A stretch of 64,000 bases of DNA, from NCBI RefSeq assembly GCF_033366695.1, contig NZ_JAOBTQ010000001.1:4340001-4404000 (forward strand), written 5' to 3'. A model generated the notes under the pieces. It was not told the origin of the DNA, ran no database searches, and saw nothing but the letters and a program-made list of their open reading frames with translations. The DNA comes from Streptomyces sp. SCL15-4 (lineage in GTDB: Bacteria; Actinomycetota; Actinomycetes; Streptomycetales; Streptomycetaceae). Positions 8,116 through 18,900 of this stretch are shown here, piece by piece. The first letter of the stretch is position 1; each line of letters begins with the position of its first letter. The translations under genes and the position numbers were made by a program.

Positions 8116-9555
8116 TCACCGCTTCCGGCGCCGGCCCCGGCCGCCGCGCGCCGGGGCGGTCCGGGCACCGGCGGATGCCGTGGCCGCCGCGGCGGCCGGT
8201 CCGCCCCGGTCGGCCGACACCACCAGCGCGGCCAGCGCCGTGGTGACCGGGACCGAGGCGACCAGACCGATCGAGCCCACCAGCGTGCGCACGATCTCCT
8301 CGGCCACCAGCTCGCTGTTGGCCACGGTCCCCACGCTGCTCTGCGCGATCGAGAACAGCAGCAGCAACGGCAGCGCGGCACCGGCGTAGGCGAGCACCAG
8401 GGTGTTGACCACGGACGCGATGTGGTCGCGGCCGATCCGGATGCCCGCCCGGTACAGCCCGCGCCAGCCCATCGACGGGTTGGCCTCGTGCAGTTCCCAG
8501 ACGGCCGACGTCTGGGTCACCGTCACATCGTCCAGCACGCCGAGCGATCCGATGATGACCCCGGCCAGCAGCAGACCGCTCATGTCGATCGACGGATACA
8601 GGCCGTGGATCAGACCCGTGTTGTCGTCCGTGTTGCCCGTCAGCGCGGCCCAGCCGATGAACAGCGACCCGAGCACACCGATCAGCGCCAGCGATATCAG
8701 CGTGCCGAGCACCGCCACCGACGTGCGGGCCGACAGACCGTGGCACAGGTACAGGGCGATCAGCATGATGGCACTCGATCCGACGACGGCCACCAGCAGC
8801 GGATTAGATCCCTGGAGGATCGCCGGCAGGATGAACAGCGTCAGCACCAGGAAGCTGACGGCCAGGGCGACCAGAGCCATGACCCCGCGCAGCCGGCCCA
8901 CCACGACCACGGCCACCGCGAAGATTCCGGCGAGCAGTGTCATGGGGAACTTGCGGTTCACATCGGTCACCGCGTACTGCAGGTTCTTCGGTGCCGAGGG
9001 CTCGTAGGCGACCACGACCTTCTCGCCCTGGGAGAGCTGGCGCGACTGGTCCGGCTGCACGATCTCGGTGAAGGTACGGCCCTTGTCCTGACCGGTGTCG
9101 ACCCGGATCGTGGCCTTCTTGCAGGTGCCGTCGGCCTGTTGCCGGGCCGAGCTGCCCTCGGCGGTGGAGGTGTCGCCGGTCGGGGGCACTCCGGAGGCGT
9201 TCGCCGACGCGCAGCTCAGCTCGACGACCTGGGTGACCGTGGCCTGCTGGGTCTGACGGTCGAAGCCGACGCCGGTGCGCTTGTGGGCCGGGGTCTGTCC
9301 GGGCCAGAGCACCACGAGGCCGACCAGGACCGCCGCGGTGAAGGGGACCAGGACCGCCGCGATGACTTTGCGCAGGTGCAGGGAGACGGGAGCGGCGGGG
9401 CCGTGACTGTGGCTGTGGCCGTGCGAGTGACCGTGCCCGGGAGCGGCGGCACGGCCGCCCTCGGAGGCTGCGTGGCCGTGCCCGGCGGCCTGCTCCGAGC
9501 CGTCTCGGCGGTGCGGCTCGGAAGGCTGATGGGGGTACTGCTCCATGCTGGTCAC
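8116..9555 (-). CDS. YibE/F family multi-pass membrane protein with His-rich N-terminus
   Basis: 479 residues. The N-terminal cytoplasmic tail has a striking run of alternating His (HGHSHGHSHSHG, about 44-55). One TM helix follows (about 66-88), then an extracytoplasmic domain of about 130 residues holding Cys pairs and an OB-like core (GQDKGRTF), then roughly seven TM helices (about 225-440) of the YibE/F domain, and a basic C-terminal tail (RGRRRKR). Function of the family is not established; the His tail suggests metal binding. ATG 9555 or 9546 could be the start. Convergent with ssgA. Its promoter region abuts the thiC leader. Confidence 0.82.
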   Translation of the reverse strand: MTSMEQYPHQPSEPHRRDGSEQAAGHGHAASEGGRAAAPGHGHSHGHSHSHGPAAPVSLHLRKVIAAVLVPFTAAVLVGLVVLWPGQTPAHKRTGVGFDRQTQQATVTQVVELSCASANASGVPPTGDTSTAEGSSARQQADGTCKKATIRVDTGQDKGRTFTEIVQPDQSRQLSQGEKVVVAYEPSAPKNLQYAVTDVNRKFPMTLLAGIFAVAVVVVGRLRGVMALVALAVSFLVLTLFILPAILQGSNPLLVAVVGSSAIMLIALYLCHGLSARTSVAVLGTLISLALIGVLGSLFIGWAALTGNTDDNTGLIHGLYPSIDMSGLLLAGVIIGSLGVLDDVTVTQTSAVWELHEANPSMGWRGLYRAGIRIGRDHIASVVNTLVLAYAGAALPLLLLFSIAQSSVGTVANSELVAEEIVRTLVGSIGLVASVPVTTALAALVVSADRGGPAAAAATASAGARTAPARGGRGRRRKR

Positions 9556-9597
9556 CGCCCGATCATCCCAAGAACGCGAGGGGGCCCACTGTTCACC

Positions 9598-9613
9598 GCG
9601 CCATACATGGCGC
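9598..9613. promoter_or_regulatory. Inverted repeat at the presumed thiC promoter
   Basis: GCGCCAT and ATGGCGC separated by AC, directly followed by TAGCGT (9614-9619), a plausible -10 element about 20 bp before the riboswitch. An operator or only a stem; protein partner unknown. Confidence 0.4.
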
Positions 9614-9635
9614 TAGCGTGGAGGCACCTTTGCAC

Positions 9636-11582
<1,947 letters not shown>

Positions 11583-11618
11583 GCCTTCGGAGGCCGGGTG
11601 GCCCGGCGTACGGCCGGG

Positions 11619-12482
11619 CTACTCGGGGCGGTGCTCCGGGCCTCCGAAGTCCGGGCTCGTGTAGTCGGGGCTGGTGTAGCTGGGGCGGCCGGACGCCGTG
11701 CCGTCGCCGGGACTGCTGAAGCCCGGCCGGTCGTAGCCCAGGCGCGGTATGCGGCCGGTCGGCGCGGGCGGGACCGGGTGCCGTGCGGCGGCCGGGCCGG
11801 ACTCGGCCAGCGCCTCCCGGAGGAAAGGCAGGATGCCGCGCTCCAGCAGGGCGTCCCGCCAGGCCTCTCTGGCCCTCGCCAGTTCCTCCTCGCCCGCGGC
11901 GTCCCGGGCCCGGGTGTCCGCCGGGGTGCGGTTGCGCAGGGCGGCGAGCAGCAGTCCGACGGCGGCGACCAGGGTCGCCGCCGCGGTCAGCGCGCCGAAC
12001 ACCCAGCCGGTGGCGAGCAGGGTCCGGGCGAGGGTCTGCCCGGGGCTCAGCGCCCGCAGGACGTAGCCGGTGAGCAGGAAGATCACCGCCGCGGTGGCGG
12101 AGAGGACGGGGGCCAGCACGGCGATGACCGCGACGGCGCCCGCGCCGGTGTCCTCGGCGGTGGTGCCGCCGGGCGCGGCGGCCGGGACCGTGTCCGCCGA
12201 ACCAGGTTCTGGTGAGGAGGAGTTGCCCGTGGGTACCCGGGCGGACAGCGCCGGTTGGCGCCGGGCGTCGCGGAGTTCGGCGTAGTGCCGGTACTCGGCC
12301 GCCGCGGCAGCCGTGATCAGGGCGGAGGCGTCGAGTGCCAGGGCGCGCAGTTGCGCGGTGGTGAGCCGCTGTGCGGCAGCGGCCGATTCCGGTCGGTGCG
12401 GGGCGGAGCGCAGCGCCTCGTCGAGCAGCCGCTCGAATTCCCGGAGATCCTCGCTCTTCAGTTGCTGCGGAACGCTGTTCAT
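11619..12482 (-). CDS. Two-helix membrane protein with Pro/Ser-rich tail (hypothetical)
   Basis: 287 residues. A soluble N-terminal helical region (LKSEDLREFERLLDEALRSA) and an Ala/Pro-rich linker precede two close hydrophobic helices (about 113-140 and 155-185). A cytoplasmic helical segment follows (EEELARAREAWRDALLERGI), then a low-complexity tail with the repeat YTSPDYTSPDF. ATG 12482 is chosen because GGGGG stands 6 bp before it; ATG 12488 would be too close to that sequence. No family recognised. Convergent with thiC, 36 bp apart. Confidence 0.7.
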   Translation of the reverse strand: MNSVPQQLKSEDLREFERLLDEALRSAPHRPESAAAAQRLTTAQLRALALDASALITAAAAAEYRHYAELRDARRQPALSARVPTGNSSSPEPGSADTVPAAAPGGTTAEDTGAGAVAVIAVLAPVLSATAAVIFLLTGYVLRALSPGQTLARTLLATGWVFGALTAAATLVAAVGLLLAALRNRTPADTRARDAAGEEELARAREAWRDALLERGILPFLREALAESGPAAARHPVPPAPTGRIPRLGYDRPGFSSPGDGTASGRPSYTSPDYTSPDFGGPEHRPE

Positions 12483-12670
12483 GTGCATCCCCCGATGCTC
12501 CGTAGGGCTTGTGGCTCCCACGTCGGCGGCCGTCGGGCTGAAACGGAGGGAAGCCTGCTACGGACAAGCCGATGGTAGAGCCGTGACGGCGCGCGGTGAC
12601 AGGGGATTGCCGGAAATTGCCGTCCGGCCTGCGCGTACGCGGTCTGGAGGGATGCCTGCCCGGCGGACCG

Positions 12671-13750
12671 TCAGATATCCAGGGGGAGCTGTCGGACCAG
12701 CAGCTTTCCGGCCATGGTCACCCCGCCGTCCATGGCGATGGCGAGCCCGTCGGCGTAGACGTGCGGTCCTTCGACGGCCGGGCCGGTGTCCTCCTCGCTG
12801 TCCTCGGAGCCGACCTCGCCGAGGAGGTAGGGGATGGGGCTGTGCCCGTGAACGACTCGGGTGCCGCCGTACGTATCGAGCAGGGAGCGCACGGCGTCGG
12901 CGCCGCCCTCGTCGCGGAAGGAGAAGCGCTTGGTGAACTTGCGGAACAGGTCCCAGACCTCGTCGGCGTCGTTGCGGGTCAGGGTCTCGCGGACGGTGTC
13001 GTTGACGGCCTCGATGGAGTCGCCGTAGTCGAGGTAGGCGGTGGTGTCGGAGTGGACGAGCAGATAGCCGTCGACCATCTCCACGGCGTCGAGGCGGGCC
13101 ATCCACTGCAGGTGGTGGTCCTGGAGGCGGTCCATGTCGGTCTTCTGGCCGCCGTTGAGCAGCCAGGCCGCCTGGAAGGTGGCGGTGCCCGCGCCGGAGT
13201 TGACGGGCGTGTCGCCGAACCGCTTGGCACCGAGCAGCAGCAGCTCGTGGTTGCCCATGAGGGCCTTGCAGTAGCCGCCTGCCGCGGCGGCCTCGGCGGA
13301 CAGCCGCATGACCAGGTCGATGACGCCGATGCCGTCCGGGCCGCGGTCGGTGAAGTCACCGAGGAACCACAGCCGGGTGGTGCCGGCGCACCACTGGCCC
13401 GCGGCGTCGATCAGTCCCTGTTCCTGCAGGGCGGCCACCAGCTCGTCCAGATAGCCGTGGACGTCGCCGACGACGTAGAGCGGTCCGGGGCCGGTCGCGG
13501 GCTGCGGGACCGGCGCGGCGGGGACCGGTTCGACGGGGACCTGAAGGGTGTCGCCGCGGTTGATGACCGGCAGGTCGCGCTGAGTGGGGGTGTAGCCCTC
13601 GGGATACGCCTCGTCGGCGGCCGGGACGGCGTTGCCGGGGTGGACGCCGCCGACGTACGGACCGGTCTCGTGCACGTACGCGGGTACCCGGAAGTCGCGC
13701 AGCGTCGCCGTCCGCTCCGCCTCGGGTCCCTGACCGGCCCCCTGAGTCAT
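12671..13750 (-). CDS. PPP-type metallophosphoesterase
   Basis: 359 residues. All calcineurin-like phosphoesterase signatures are present in order: GDVHG (about 90), GDFTDRG (about 127), GNHE (about 165), a His in LLVHSD (about 225) and GHS (about 302). This is a two-metal phosphatase active on phosphoproteins or small phosphoesters such as bis-nucleoside polyphosphates. The N-terminal 85 residues are Pro-rich and not part of the fold. ATG 13750 follows GGAGGGG. Longer in-frame upstream codons lack a ribosome site. No neighbour suggests the substrate. Confidence 0.85.
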   Translation of the reverse strand: MTQGAGQGPEAERTATLRDFRVPAYVHETGPYVGGVHPGNAVPAADEAYPEGYTPTQRDLPVINRGDTLQVPVEPVPAAPVPQPATGPGPLYVVGDVHGYLDELVAALQEQGLIDAAGQWCAGTTRLWFLGDFTDRGPDGIGVIDLVMRLSAEAAAAGGYCKALMGNHELLLLGAKRFGDTPVNSGAGTATFQAAWLLNGGQKTDMDRLQDHHLQWMARLDAVEMVDGYLLVHSDTTAYLDYGDSIEAVNDTVRETLTRNDADEVWDLFRKFTKRFSFRDEGGADAVRSLLDTYGGTRVVHGHSPIPYLLGEVGSEDSEEDTGPAVEGPHVYADGLAIAMDGGVTMAGKLLVRQLPLDI

Positions 13751-14060
13751 CAGACCCCTCCACCATCGCGCCGCATCTGCACCGCTTCGGACTGCCTGGT
13801 CGCAGCGGTCCGCGGTGTCGTGGGGCCCATCATAGGAATGCGCGTCGCGCCGTGTGATGACCCAGGGGTGGTGAATCGGAACAAGACTCCAGTTCACCGC
13901 GGCTTTCGCCCCGTTTGGGCAGATGTTCGACCAGCTCTCGGCCGATTGATCCCTCGTCCGGCCGGTTCTCGTGCCGTACCGGGCGCCCGCGCCGGACGCG
14001 CCCCGTGACGCGCCCGCCGGGCCCCGTGCCCCGCCGGCCGGCCCCGTGCTGCCCCGTGCC

Positions 14061-14089
14061 GCTCCGTGTCGCCCGGGGCGGCACGGAGC
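14061..14089 (-). terminator. Hairpin downstream of the LacI-type gene; rest of the 13751-14090 gap is non-coding
   Basis: GCTCCGTG (14061-14068) pairs with CACGGAGC (14082-14089), with further GC pairing inside, directly after the minus-strand stop. The remaining 300 bp up to 13751 is GC-rich repeats of CCCCGTGC type plus the AT-richer promoter zone of the phosphoesterase (13830-13900); I see no other gene. Confidence 0.6.
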
Positions 14090-14090
14090 G

Positions 14091-15203
14091 CTACCGGTCG
14101 TCCGGTGTCCGCGGCGGGCTGACCGTCGTGCGCGGGGAGCGCCGCTGCGAGGAGGTACGCACGATCAGCTCCGTCGGTATCACCTGCTCGACCGGCTGCT
14201 CGGACTCGACGCCCTCGATGGCGTCGATGAGGAGCTGGACGACGGCGGTGCCGATACGGCGCGGCTTCAGCGAGAGCGTGGTGATGGGCGGCTCGGTGCT
14301 GGCGTACATGGTCGACTCGCTGCAGCACACGAGCAGCAGGTCGTCGGGCACGCGCAGGCCGTAGCGGCGGGCGGCGGCGAGCAGATCGGTGCCGTTGGGA
14401 TCGAACAGCCCGTACACCGCGTCGGGCCGGTCGGGGCGGGCGAGCAGCCGGTCGGCGGCGACGGCACCCGCGCACGGGTCGTGCGCCGGGTACGCCTCGT
14501 AGACCGGGTCCTGGCCGACCCGTTCGCACCAGCGCAGATAGGCGGTGGTCGACAGATGTGTGTAGGTGTCCGTCGAGGTGCCCGTCAGCAGGCCGATGCG
14601 GCGGGCGCCGGCGGCGGCGAGATGGTCGAGGATGCCGAGCACGGCGGCCTCGTGGTCGTTGTCGACCCAGGCGGTGACGGGAAGGGAGCCGGCCGGCCGT
14701 CCGTCGGAGACGACGGGCAGTCCCTGCCGGACGAGTTCGCTGACGACCGGGTCCTGGTCGGAGGGGTCGATGACGACCGTGCCGTCCAGGGCCACATTGG
14801 ACCAGACGTCGTGGCGGGAGGTCGCGGGCAGGATGACCAGGGCGTAGCCGCGGGCCAACGCGGCCGAGGTCGCGGCCCGGGCCATCTCCGCGAAGTACGC
14901 GAACTCCGTGAAGGTGAAAGGTTCATCCCCGTATGTCGTCACGGTCAGGCCGATCAGGCCCGACTTGCCGGTACGGAGGGTCCGGGCGGCGGCCGAGGGC
15001 CGGTACCCGAGGCGGTCGGCCACCTCGCGGACATGGCGCCGGGTGGCATCCGGGAGCCGGCCCTTGCCGTTGAGGGCGTCGGACACGGTCGTGATGGAGA
15101 CCCCGGCGGCGGCGGCTACGTCTCTGATGCCCGCCCGGCCCGGTCGGCTGCCTCGACGTGAGGTTTCCGCTCGGCTCACCTGGTGCTTCCCTGCTGCTGT
15201 CAT
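14091..15203 (-). CDS. LacI/GalR-family transcriptional regulator
   Basis: 370 residues. The helix-turn-helix and hinge occupy about 25-80 ([20 protein letters not shown], then [16 protein letters not shown]), followed by a periplasmic-binding-protein-like sensor domain (about 85-350). The N-terminus has a basic extension ([16 protein letters not shown]). ATG 15203 starts [10 protein letters not shown]; sequence further upstream is poor coding. No sugar-uptake or catabolic genes adjoin, so the effector is unknown and it may act elsewhere. It is divergent from the aminotransferase gene across a 456-bp gap. Ends in a terminator hairpin. Confidence 0.9.
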   Translation of the reverse strand: MTAAGKHQVSRAETSRRGSRPGRAGIRDVAAAAGVSITTVSDALNGKGRLPDATRRHVREVADRLGYRPSAAARTLRTGKSGLIGLTVTTYGDEPFTFTEFAYFAEMARAATSAALARGYALVILPATSRHDVWSNVALDGTVVIDPSDQDPVVSELVRQGLPVVSDGRPAGSLPVTAWVDNDHEAAVLGILDHLAAAGARRIGLLTGTSTDTYTHLSTTAYLRWCERVGQDPVYEAYPAHDPCAGAVAADRLLARPDRPDAVYGLFDPNGTDLLAAARRYGLRVPDDLLLVCCSESTMYASTEPPITTLSLKPRRIGTAVVQLLIDAIEGVESEQPVEQVIPTELIVRTSSQRRSPRTTVSPPRTPDDR

Positions 15204-15659
15204 GGCGAGCCGATAGTAGGGCTCATGCGGTGGGGTAGTGCGGACGCATATGCACTCCTCGGGAGGCACGTTTCTGCATGGCCATTTGGCGTCAAGTGCC
15301 TTAGAAACAAAGGCAGTTACGGCATCAAGTCGCAGGACGTGACCTGCCGGGGCGGATGGACCTGTCGAGGGTCCGATGTTTCGAAGAGGTCTCAACTCAC
15401 CTGCACGGGCGACGCGCGCCAGGGCGCAAGCCACCGGCGCATAGATATATGTACGGCGCGCCCCCCGAAACGCACGCCTTCGTGCGGTGATGCCCCCGAT
15501 GGCGGCGCGGGCCGCGGAATCCATGCCCTCACGGGACCGGTGCCCCGGGGCCGCCGGGCGTCCCGGACCTGTACGCAGCGGGGCCGAATCCTCTTAAGGT
15601 GTGGAGTATTGGAAGCCGGCGGTGTCGACGGTCCGCCGGTGGTCGCGAGGAGGACTGCG
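15204..15659. other. 456-bp divergent intergenic region (LacI gene / aminotransferase)
   Basis: No convincing ORF. It is less GC-rich than its surroundings, with an inverted repeat TGCCTT/AAGGCA (15297-15315, 7-nt spacer) that could be an operator, and an AT-rich tract ATAGATATATGTA near 15440-15452. TCTTAAGG near 15591-15598 may be part of the aminotransferase promoter, and GCGAGGAGG near 15646 is its ribosome site. Confidence 0.5.
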
Positions 15660-16739
15660 GTGAGCGAGACAAGCCCCAAGCTGCGCGCCGAGCTGGAGGG
15701 TATCCCCACCTACAAGCCGGGCAAGCCGGCCGCGGCCGGCGGGACGGTCGCCTACAAGCTGTCCTCCAACGAGAACCCCTATCCGCCGCTGCCGGGCGTG
15801 CTGGAGAGCGTGACCGCGGCGGCCTGCGACTTCAACCGCTACCCGGACATGGGCTGCACGGGGCTGATGAACGAGCTGTCCGATCGCTTCGGGGTGCCGC
15901 TGTCCCACCTGGCGACCGGGACCGGCTCGGTCGGGGTCGCCCAGCAGCTCATCCAGGCCACCAGCGGCCCCGGTGACGAGGTGATCTACGCCTGGCGGTC
16001 GTTCGAGGCCTACCCGATCATCACGCAGGTCAGCGGTGCCCGGTCGGTGCAGGTGCCGCTGACGCCGGGTGACGTGCACGACCTGGACGCGATGGCGGAC
16101 GCGATCACGGACCGGACGCGCCTGATCTTCGTCTGCAACCCCAACAACCCGACCGGCACGGTGGTGCGGCGGGCCGAGCTGGAACGGTTCCTCGACCGGG
16201 TGCCCGGAGATGTGCTGGTGGTGCTGGACGAGGCCTACCGGGAGTTCATCCGCGACCCCGAGGTGCCCGACGGCGTCGAGCTGTACCGGGAGCGGCCCAA
16301 CGTCTGTGTGCTGCGGACCTTCTCCAAGGCGTACGGGCTGGCCGGGCTGCGGGTCGGTTTCGCGATCGCTCACGAGCCGGTGGCGGCGGCGCTGCGCAAG
16401 ACGGCGGTGCCGTTCGGTGTGAGCCAGCTCGCTCAGGAGGCGGCGATCGCCTCGTTGCGGGCCGAGGACGAGCTGCTGGGCCGGGTCGGCTCGCTGGTGT
16501 GTGAGCGCACGCGCGTGGTCGACGCGCTGCGGGACCAGGGCTGGACGGTGCCGGAGACGCAGGCCAACTTCGTGTGGCTGCGGCTGGGCGAGCGCACCAT
16601 CGCGTTCGCGCAGGCCTGTGAGGAGCACGGGGTGGTGGTCCGGCCGTTCCCGGGCGAGGGTGTGCGGGTAACGGTCGGCGAGGCCGAGGCGAACGACATC
16701 TTCCTGAAGGTGGCGGAGGCGTTCCCCAAGGGGCAGTGA
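15660..16739 (+). CDS. hisC: Aminotransferase of the HisC2/Pat type (aromatic or histidinol-phosphate)
   Basis: 359 residues from GTG 15660 behind GAGGAGG. Class I/II PLP enzyme: LSSNENPY near the N-terminus, NPNNPTG (about 161), the DEAY motif (about 190), PLP Lys in [16 protein letters not shown] (about 223) and the phosphate-binding Arg region LRVGF. It matches histidinol-phosphate aminotransferases, but the stretches [24 protein letters not shown] and [10 protein letters not shown] are those I remember from the actinobacterial HisC2/Pat paralogue, which transaminates phenylpyruvate. No other his gene adjoins. Cytoplasmic, homodimeric by family. Substrate preference is uncertain. Confidence 0.85.
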   Translation: MSETSPKLRAELEGIPTYKPGKPAAAGGTVAYKLSSNENPYPPLPGVLESVTAAACDFNRYPDMGCTGLMNELSDRFGVPLSHLATGTGSVGVAQQLIQATSGPGDEVIYAWRSFEAYPIITQVSGARSVQVPLTPGDVHDLDAMADAITDRTRLIFVCNPNNPTGTVVRRAELERFLDRVPGDVLVVLDEAYREFIRDPEVPDGVELYRERPNVCVLRTFSKAYGLAGLRVGFAIAHEPVAAALRKTAVPFGVSQLAQEAAIASLRAEDELLGRVGSLVCERTRVVDALRDQGWTVPETQANFVWLRLGERTIAFAQACEEHGVVVRPFPGEGVRVTVGEAEANDIFLKVAEAFPKGQ

Positions 16740-16789
16740 TTCCGCGGTAGCGCCGGAGTGCCGCGAGGAGCTGTGACGCCGCGGTGGCG

Positions 16790-17167
16790 CTACTCCTCGA
16801 CCAGTTCCACACGGATGGGGTCGCCGGCCCGTACGGTCGCCAGGAGGCCGGCGTCCCCGTCCAGGCTGCCGAGGATGTTGCACGGACTCGCGAGGCGGCA
16901 CTCCCGGCCGCGCGAGATCGGCGTGGGGCCGTAGGGGAGGGCGAGGGCGTCGCCCTCTGTCCAGAAGGCCACCGTGCCCGGTTCCACGACCTGGCGGGCG
17001 TCCGTTTCACGTGAAACAGAGACGCCTGTGTCGAAATACACCTCCTCACCCCATGTGCGCGCGGTCGAGGCGAGCGGCAGTGCCTCGGCGAGGGCCTGTG
17101 CCGTCGGGGTGCCTCCGTCGAGGGTCGCGGTGATGTTGCCCGCGGGCCAGGAGATGCGTATCTGCAT
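16790..17167 (-). CDS. Small cyclophilin-like fold protein (hypothetical)
   Basis: 125 residues from ATG 17167 (MQIRISWPAGNITATL). The order of short strands and the motif WGEEVYFDTG, then EPGTVAFWTEGDALALPYGP, match the small cyclophilin-like domain family typified by TM1367. Peptidyl-prolyl isomerase activity is not implied. A perfect parS site (17004-17017) is embedded in its reading frame and encodes part of SVSRETD. Convergent with the aminotransferase gene, and divergent from cydA across the Rex operator region. Confidence 0.72.
   Translation of the reverse strand: MQIRISWPAGNITATLDGGTPTAQALAEALPLASTARTWGEEVYFDTGVSVSRETDARQVVEPGTVAFWTEGDALALPYGPTPISRGRECRLASPCNILGSLDGDAGLLATVRAGDPIRVELVEE
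17004..17017. promoter_or_regulatory. Perfect parS site within a coding sequence
   Basis: GTTTCACGTGAAAC, exact match to the Streptomyces parS palindrome, within the cyclophilin-like gene. Confidence 0.92.
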
Positions 17168-17277
17168 GGGGCGCAATTCAACAAGATGTTGAAGTCGCCG
17201 CCAAGGCCTTGACGTGTCGGCGGAGGAGGCACCCCCCTGCTTCGGCTGAAAATCAGTGCGTCATAATGGCTTGTGAA

Positions 17278-17293
17278 TGTGAACGCGTTCACA
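17278..17293. promoter_or_regulatory. Rex operator (ROP) upstream of cydA
   Basis: TGTGAACGCGTTCACA, a perfect 16-bp palindrome identical to the consensus published for the S. coelicolor redox regulator Rex, 84 bp before cydA. Rex binds when NAD+/NADH is high and leaves when NADH rises, inducing cytochrome bd under low oxygen. Confidence 0.95.
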
Positions 17294-17376
17294 AGCGCGT
17301 CCCGTTTGCTCCTGTATGTGGGCAACAAACAGGGGCAAACCGCCGCTGACCACGCCGTAGTAAGGAGAGTGACGAC

Positions 17377-18885
17377 GTGGACCTGGCTTTGGCGCCGGAA
17401 ACACTGGCGCGCTGGCAGTTCGGCATCACCACCGTCTACCACTTCCTGTTCGTGCCGTTGACGATCTCCCTGGCCGCGCTCACGGCCGGGCTGCAGACGG
17501 CCTGGGTGCGCACGGAGAAGGAGAAGTACCTCAGGGCGACCAAGTTCTGGGGCAAGCTCTTCCTGATCAACATCGCCATGGGCGTGGTCACCGGCATCGT
17601 GCAGGAGTTCCAGTTCGGCATGAACTGGTCGGACTACTCGCGCTTCGTCGGTGACATCTTCGGCGCCCCGCTCGCCTTCGAGGCGCTGATCGCGTTCTTC
17701 TTCGAGTCCACGTTCATCGGGCTGTGGATCTTCGGCTGGGACAGGCTGCCGAAGAAGATCCACCTGGCCTGCATCTGGATGGTCTCGATCGGGACGGTCC
17801 TGTCGGCGTACTTCATCCTCGCGGCCAACTCCTGGATGCAGCACCCGGTCGGTTACAAGATCGACAAGGCGAGGGGACGGGCCGAGCTGACCGACTTCTG
17901 GGCCGTCCTGACCCAGAACACCGCCCTCACCCAGGCGTTCCACACCCTGTCGGCGGCCTTCCTGACCGGCGGCGCCTTCATGGTGGGCATATCCGCCTAC
18001 CACCTGGCCCGCAAGAAGCACATCCGGGAGATGAAGACCTCGCTGCGGCTCGGTCTGATCACCGTCGTCATCGCCGGTCTGCTCACCGCGATCAGTGGCG
18101 ACACCCTCGGCAAGGTGATGTTCAAGCAGCAGCCGATGAAGATGGCCGCCGCGGAGGCGCTGTGGGACGGCCAGAAGCCGGCTCCGTTCTCGATCTTCGC
18201 CTACGGCGACGTGGACAAGGGCCACAACTCCGTGGCCATCGAGATCCCGGGCCTGTTGTCCTTCCTCGCCGACGACAACTTCAGCTCGTACGTCCCCGGC
18301 ATCAACGACGTCAACAAGGCCGAGCAGCAGAAGTTCGGGCCCGGCGACTACCGGCCCAACATCCCGGTGGCCTTCTGGGGCTTCCGCTGGATGATCGGCT
18401 TCGGCATGGCCTCCTTCGCCATCGGGCTGGCAGGGCTGTGGCTGACCCGCAAGAAGTTCATGCTGCCGCAGCACCTCAGGGTCGGCGAGGACGAGGTGCC
18501 GCACCTGGTGCTGTTCAAGAACAAGGCGCTCAGCCCGAAGCTCACCCCCTGGTACTGGCGCATCGCGACCTGGACGATGGCCTTTCCGCTGATCGCCAAC
18601 TCCTGGGGCTGGATCTTCACCGAGATGGGCCGCCAGCCGTGGGTCGTCTACGGCGTGCTGCGGACCCGGGACGCGGTCTCCCCCGGTGTCTCCCAGGGCG
18701 AGGTCGTCACCTCGATGGCCGTCTTCACCGCGCTCTACGCGATCCTCGCCGTGGTCGAGGTCAAGCTGCTCGCGAAGTACGTCAAGGCCGGCCCGCCCGA
18801 ACTCACCGAGGCCGACCTCAACCCGCCCACGAAGATCGGCGGCGACACCCGTGACGCCGACAAGCCGATGGCCTTCTCGTACTAG
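17377..18885 (+). CDS. cydA: Cytochrome bd ubiquinol/menaquinol oxidase subunit I
   Basis: 502 residues from GTG 17377 (AAGGAGAG upstream). About nine TM helices. It carries the N-terminal heme-b595 His region (WQFGITTVYHFLFVPLTI), the quinol-loop region around residues 250-325 in the short actinobacterial form, and the signature GWIFTEMGRQPW (about 410). With CydB it oxidises menaquinol and reduces O2 to water with high affinity, in the cytoplasmic membrane. First gene of cydA-cydB-cydCD, controlled by Rex via the operator 84 bp upstream. Confidence 0.98.
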   Translation: MDLALAPETLARWQFGITTVYHFLFVPLTISLAALTAGLQTAWVRTEKEKYLRATKFWGKLFLINIAMGVVTGIVQEFQFGMNWSDYSRFVGDIFGAPLAFEALIAFFFESTFIGLWIFGWDRLPKKIHLACIWMVSIGTVLSAYFILAANSWMQHPVGYKIDKARGRAELTDFWAVLTQNTALTQAFHTLSAAFLTGGAFMVGISAYHLARKKHIREMKTSLRLGLITVVIAGLLTAISGDTLGKVMFKQQPMKMAAAEALWDGQKPAPFSIFAYGDVDKGHNSVAIEIPGLLSFLADDNFSSYVPGINDVNKAEQQKFGPGDYRPNIPVAFWGFRWMIGFGMASFAIGLAGLWLTRKKFMLPQHLRVGEDEVPHLVLFKNKALSPKLTPWYWRIATWTMAFPLIANSWGWIFTEMGRQPWVVYGVLRTRDAVSPGVSQGEVVTSMAVFTALYAILAVVEVKLLAKYVKAGPPELTEADLNPPTKIGGDTRDADKPMAFSY

Positions 18886-18900
18886 GCCGGGGGAACAGTC

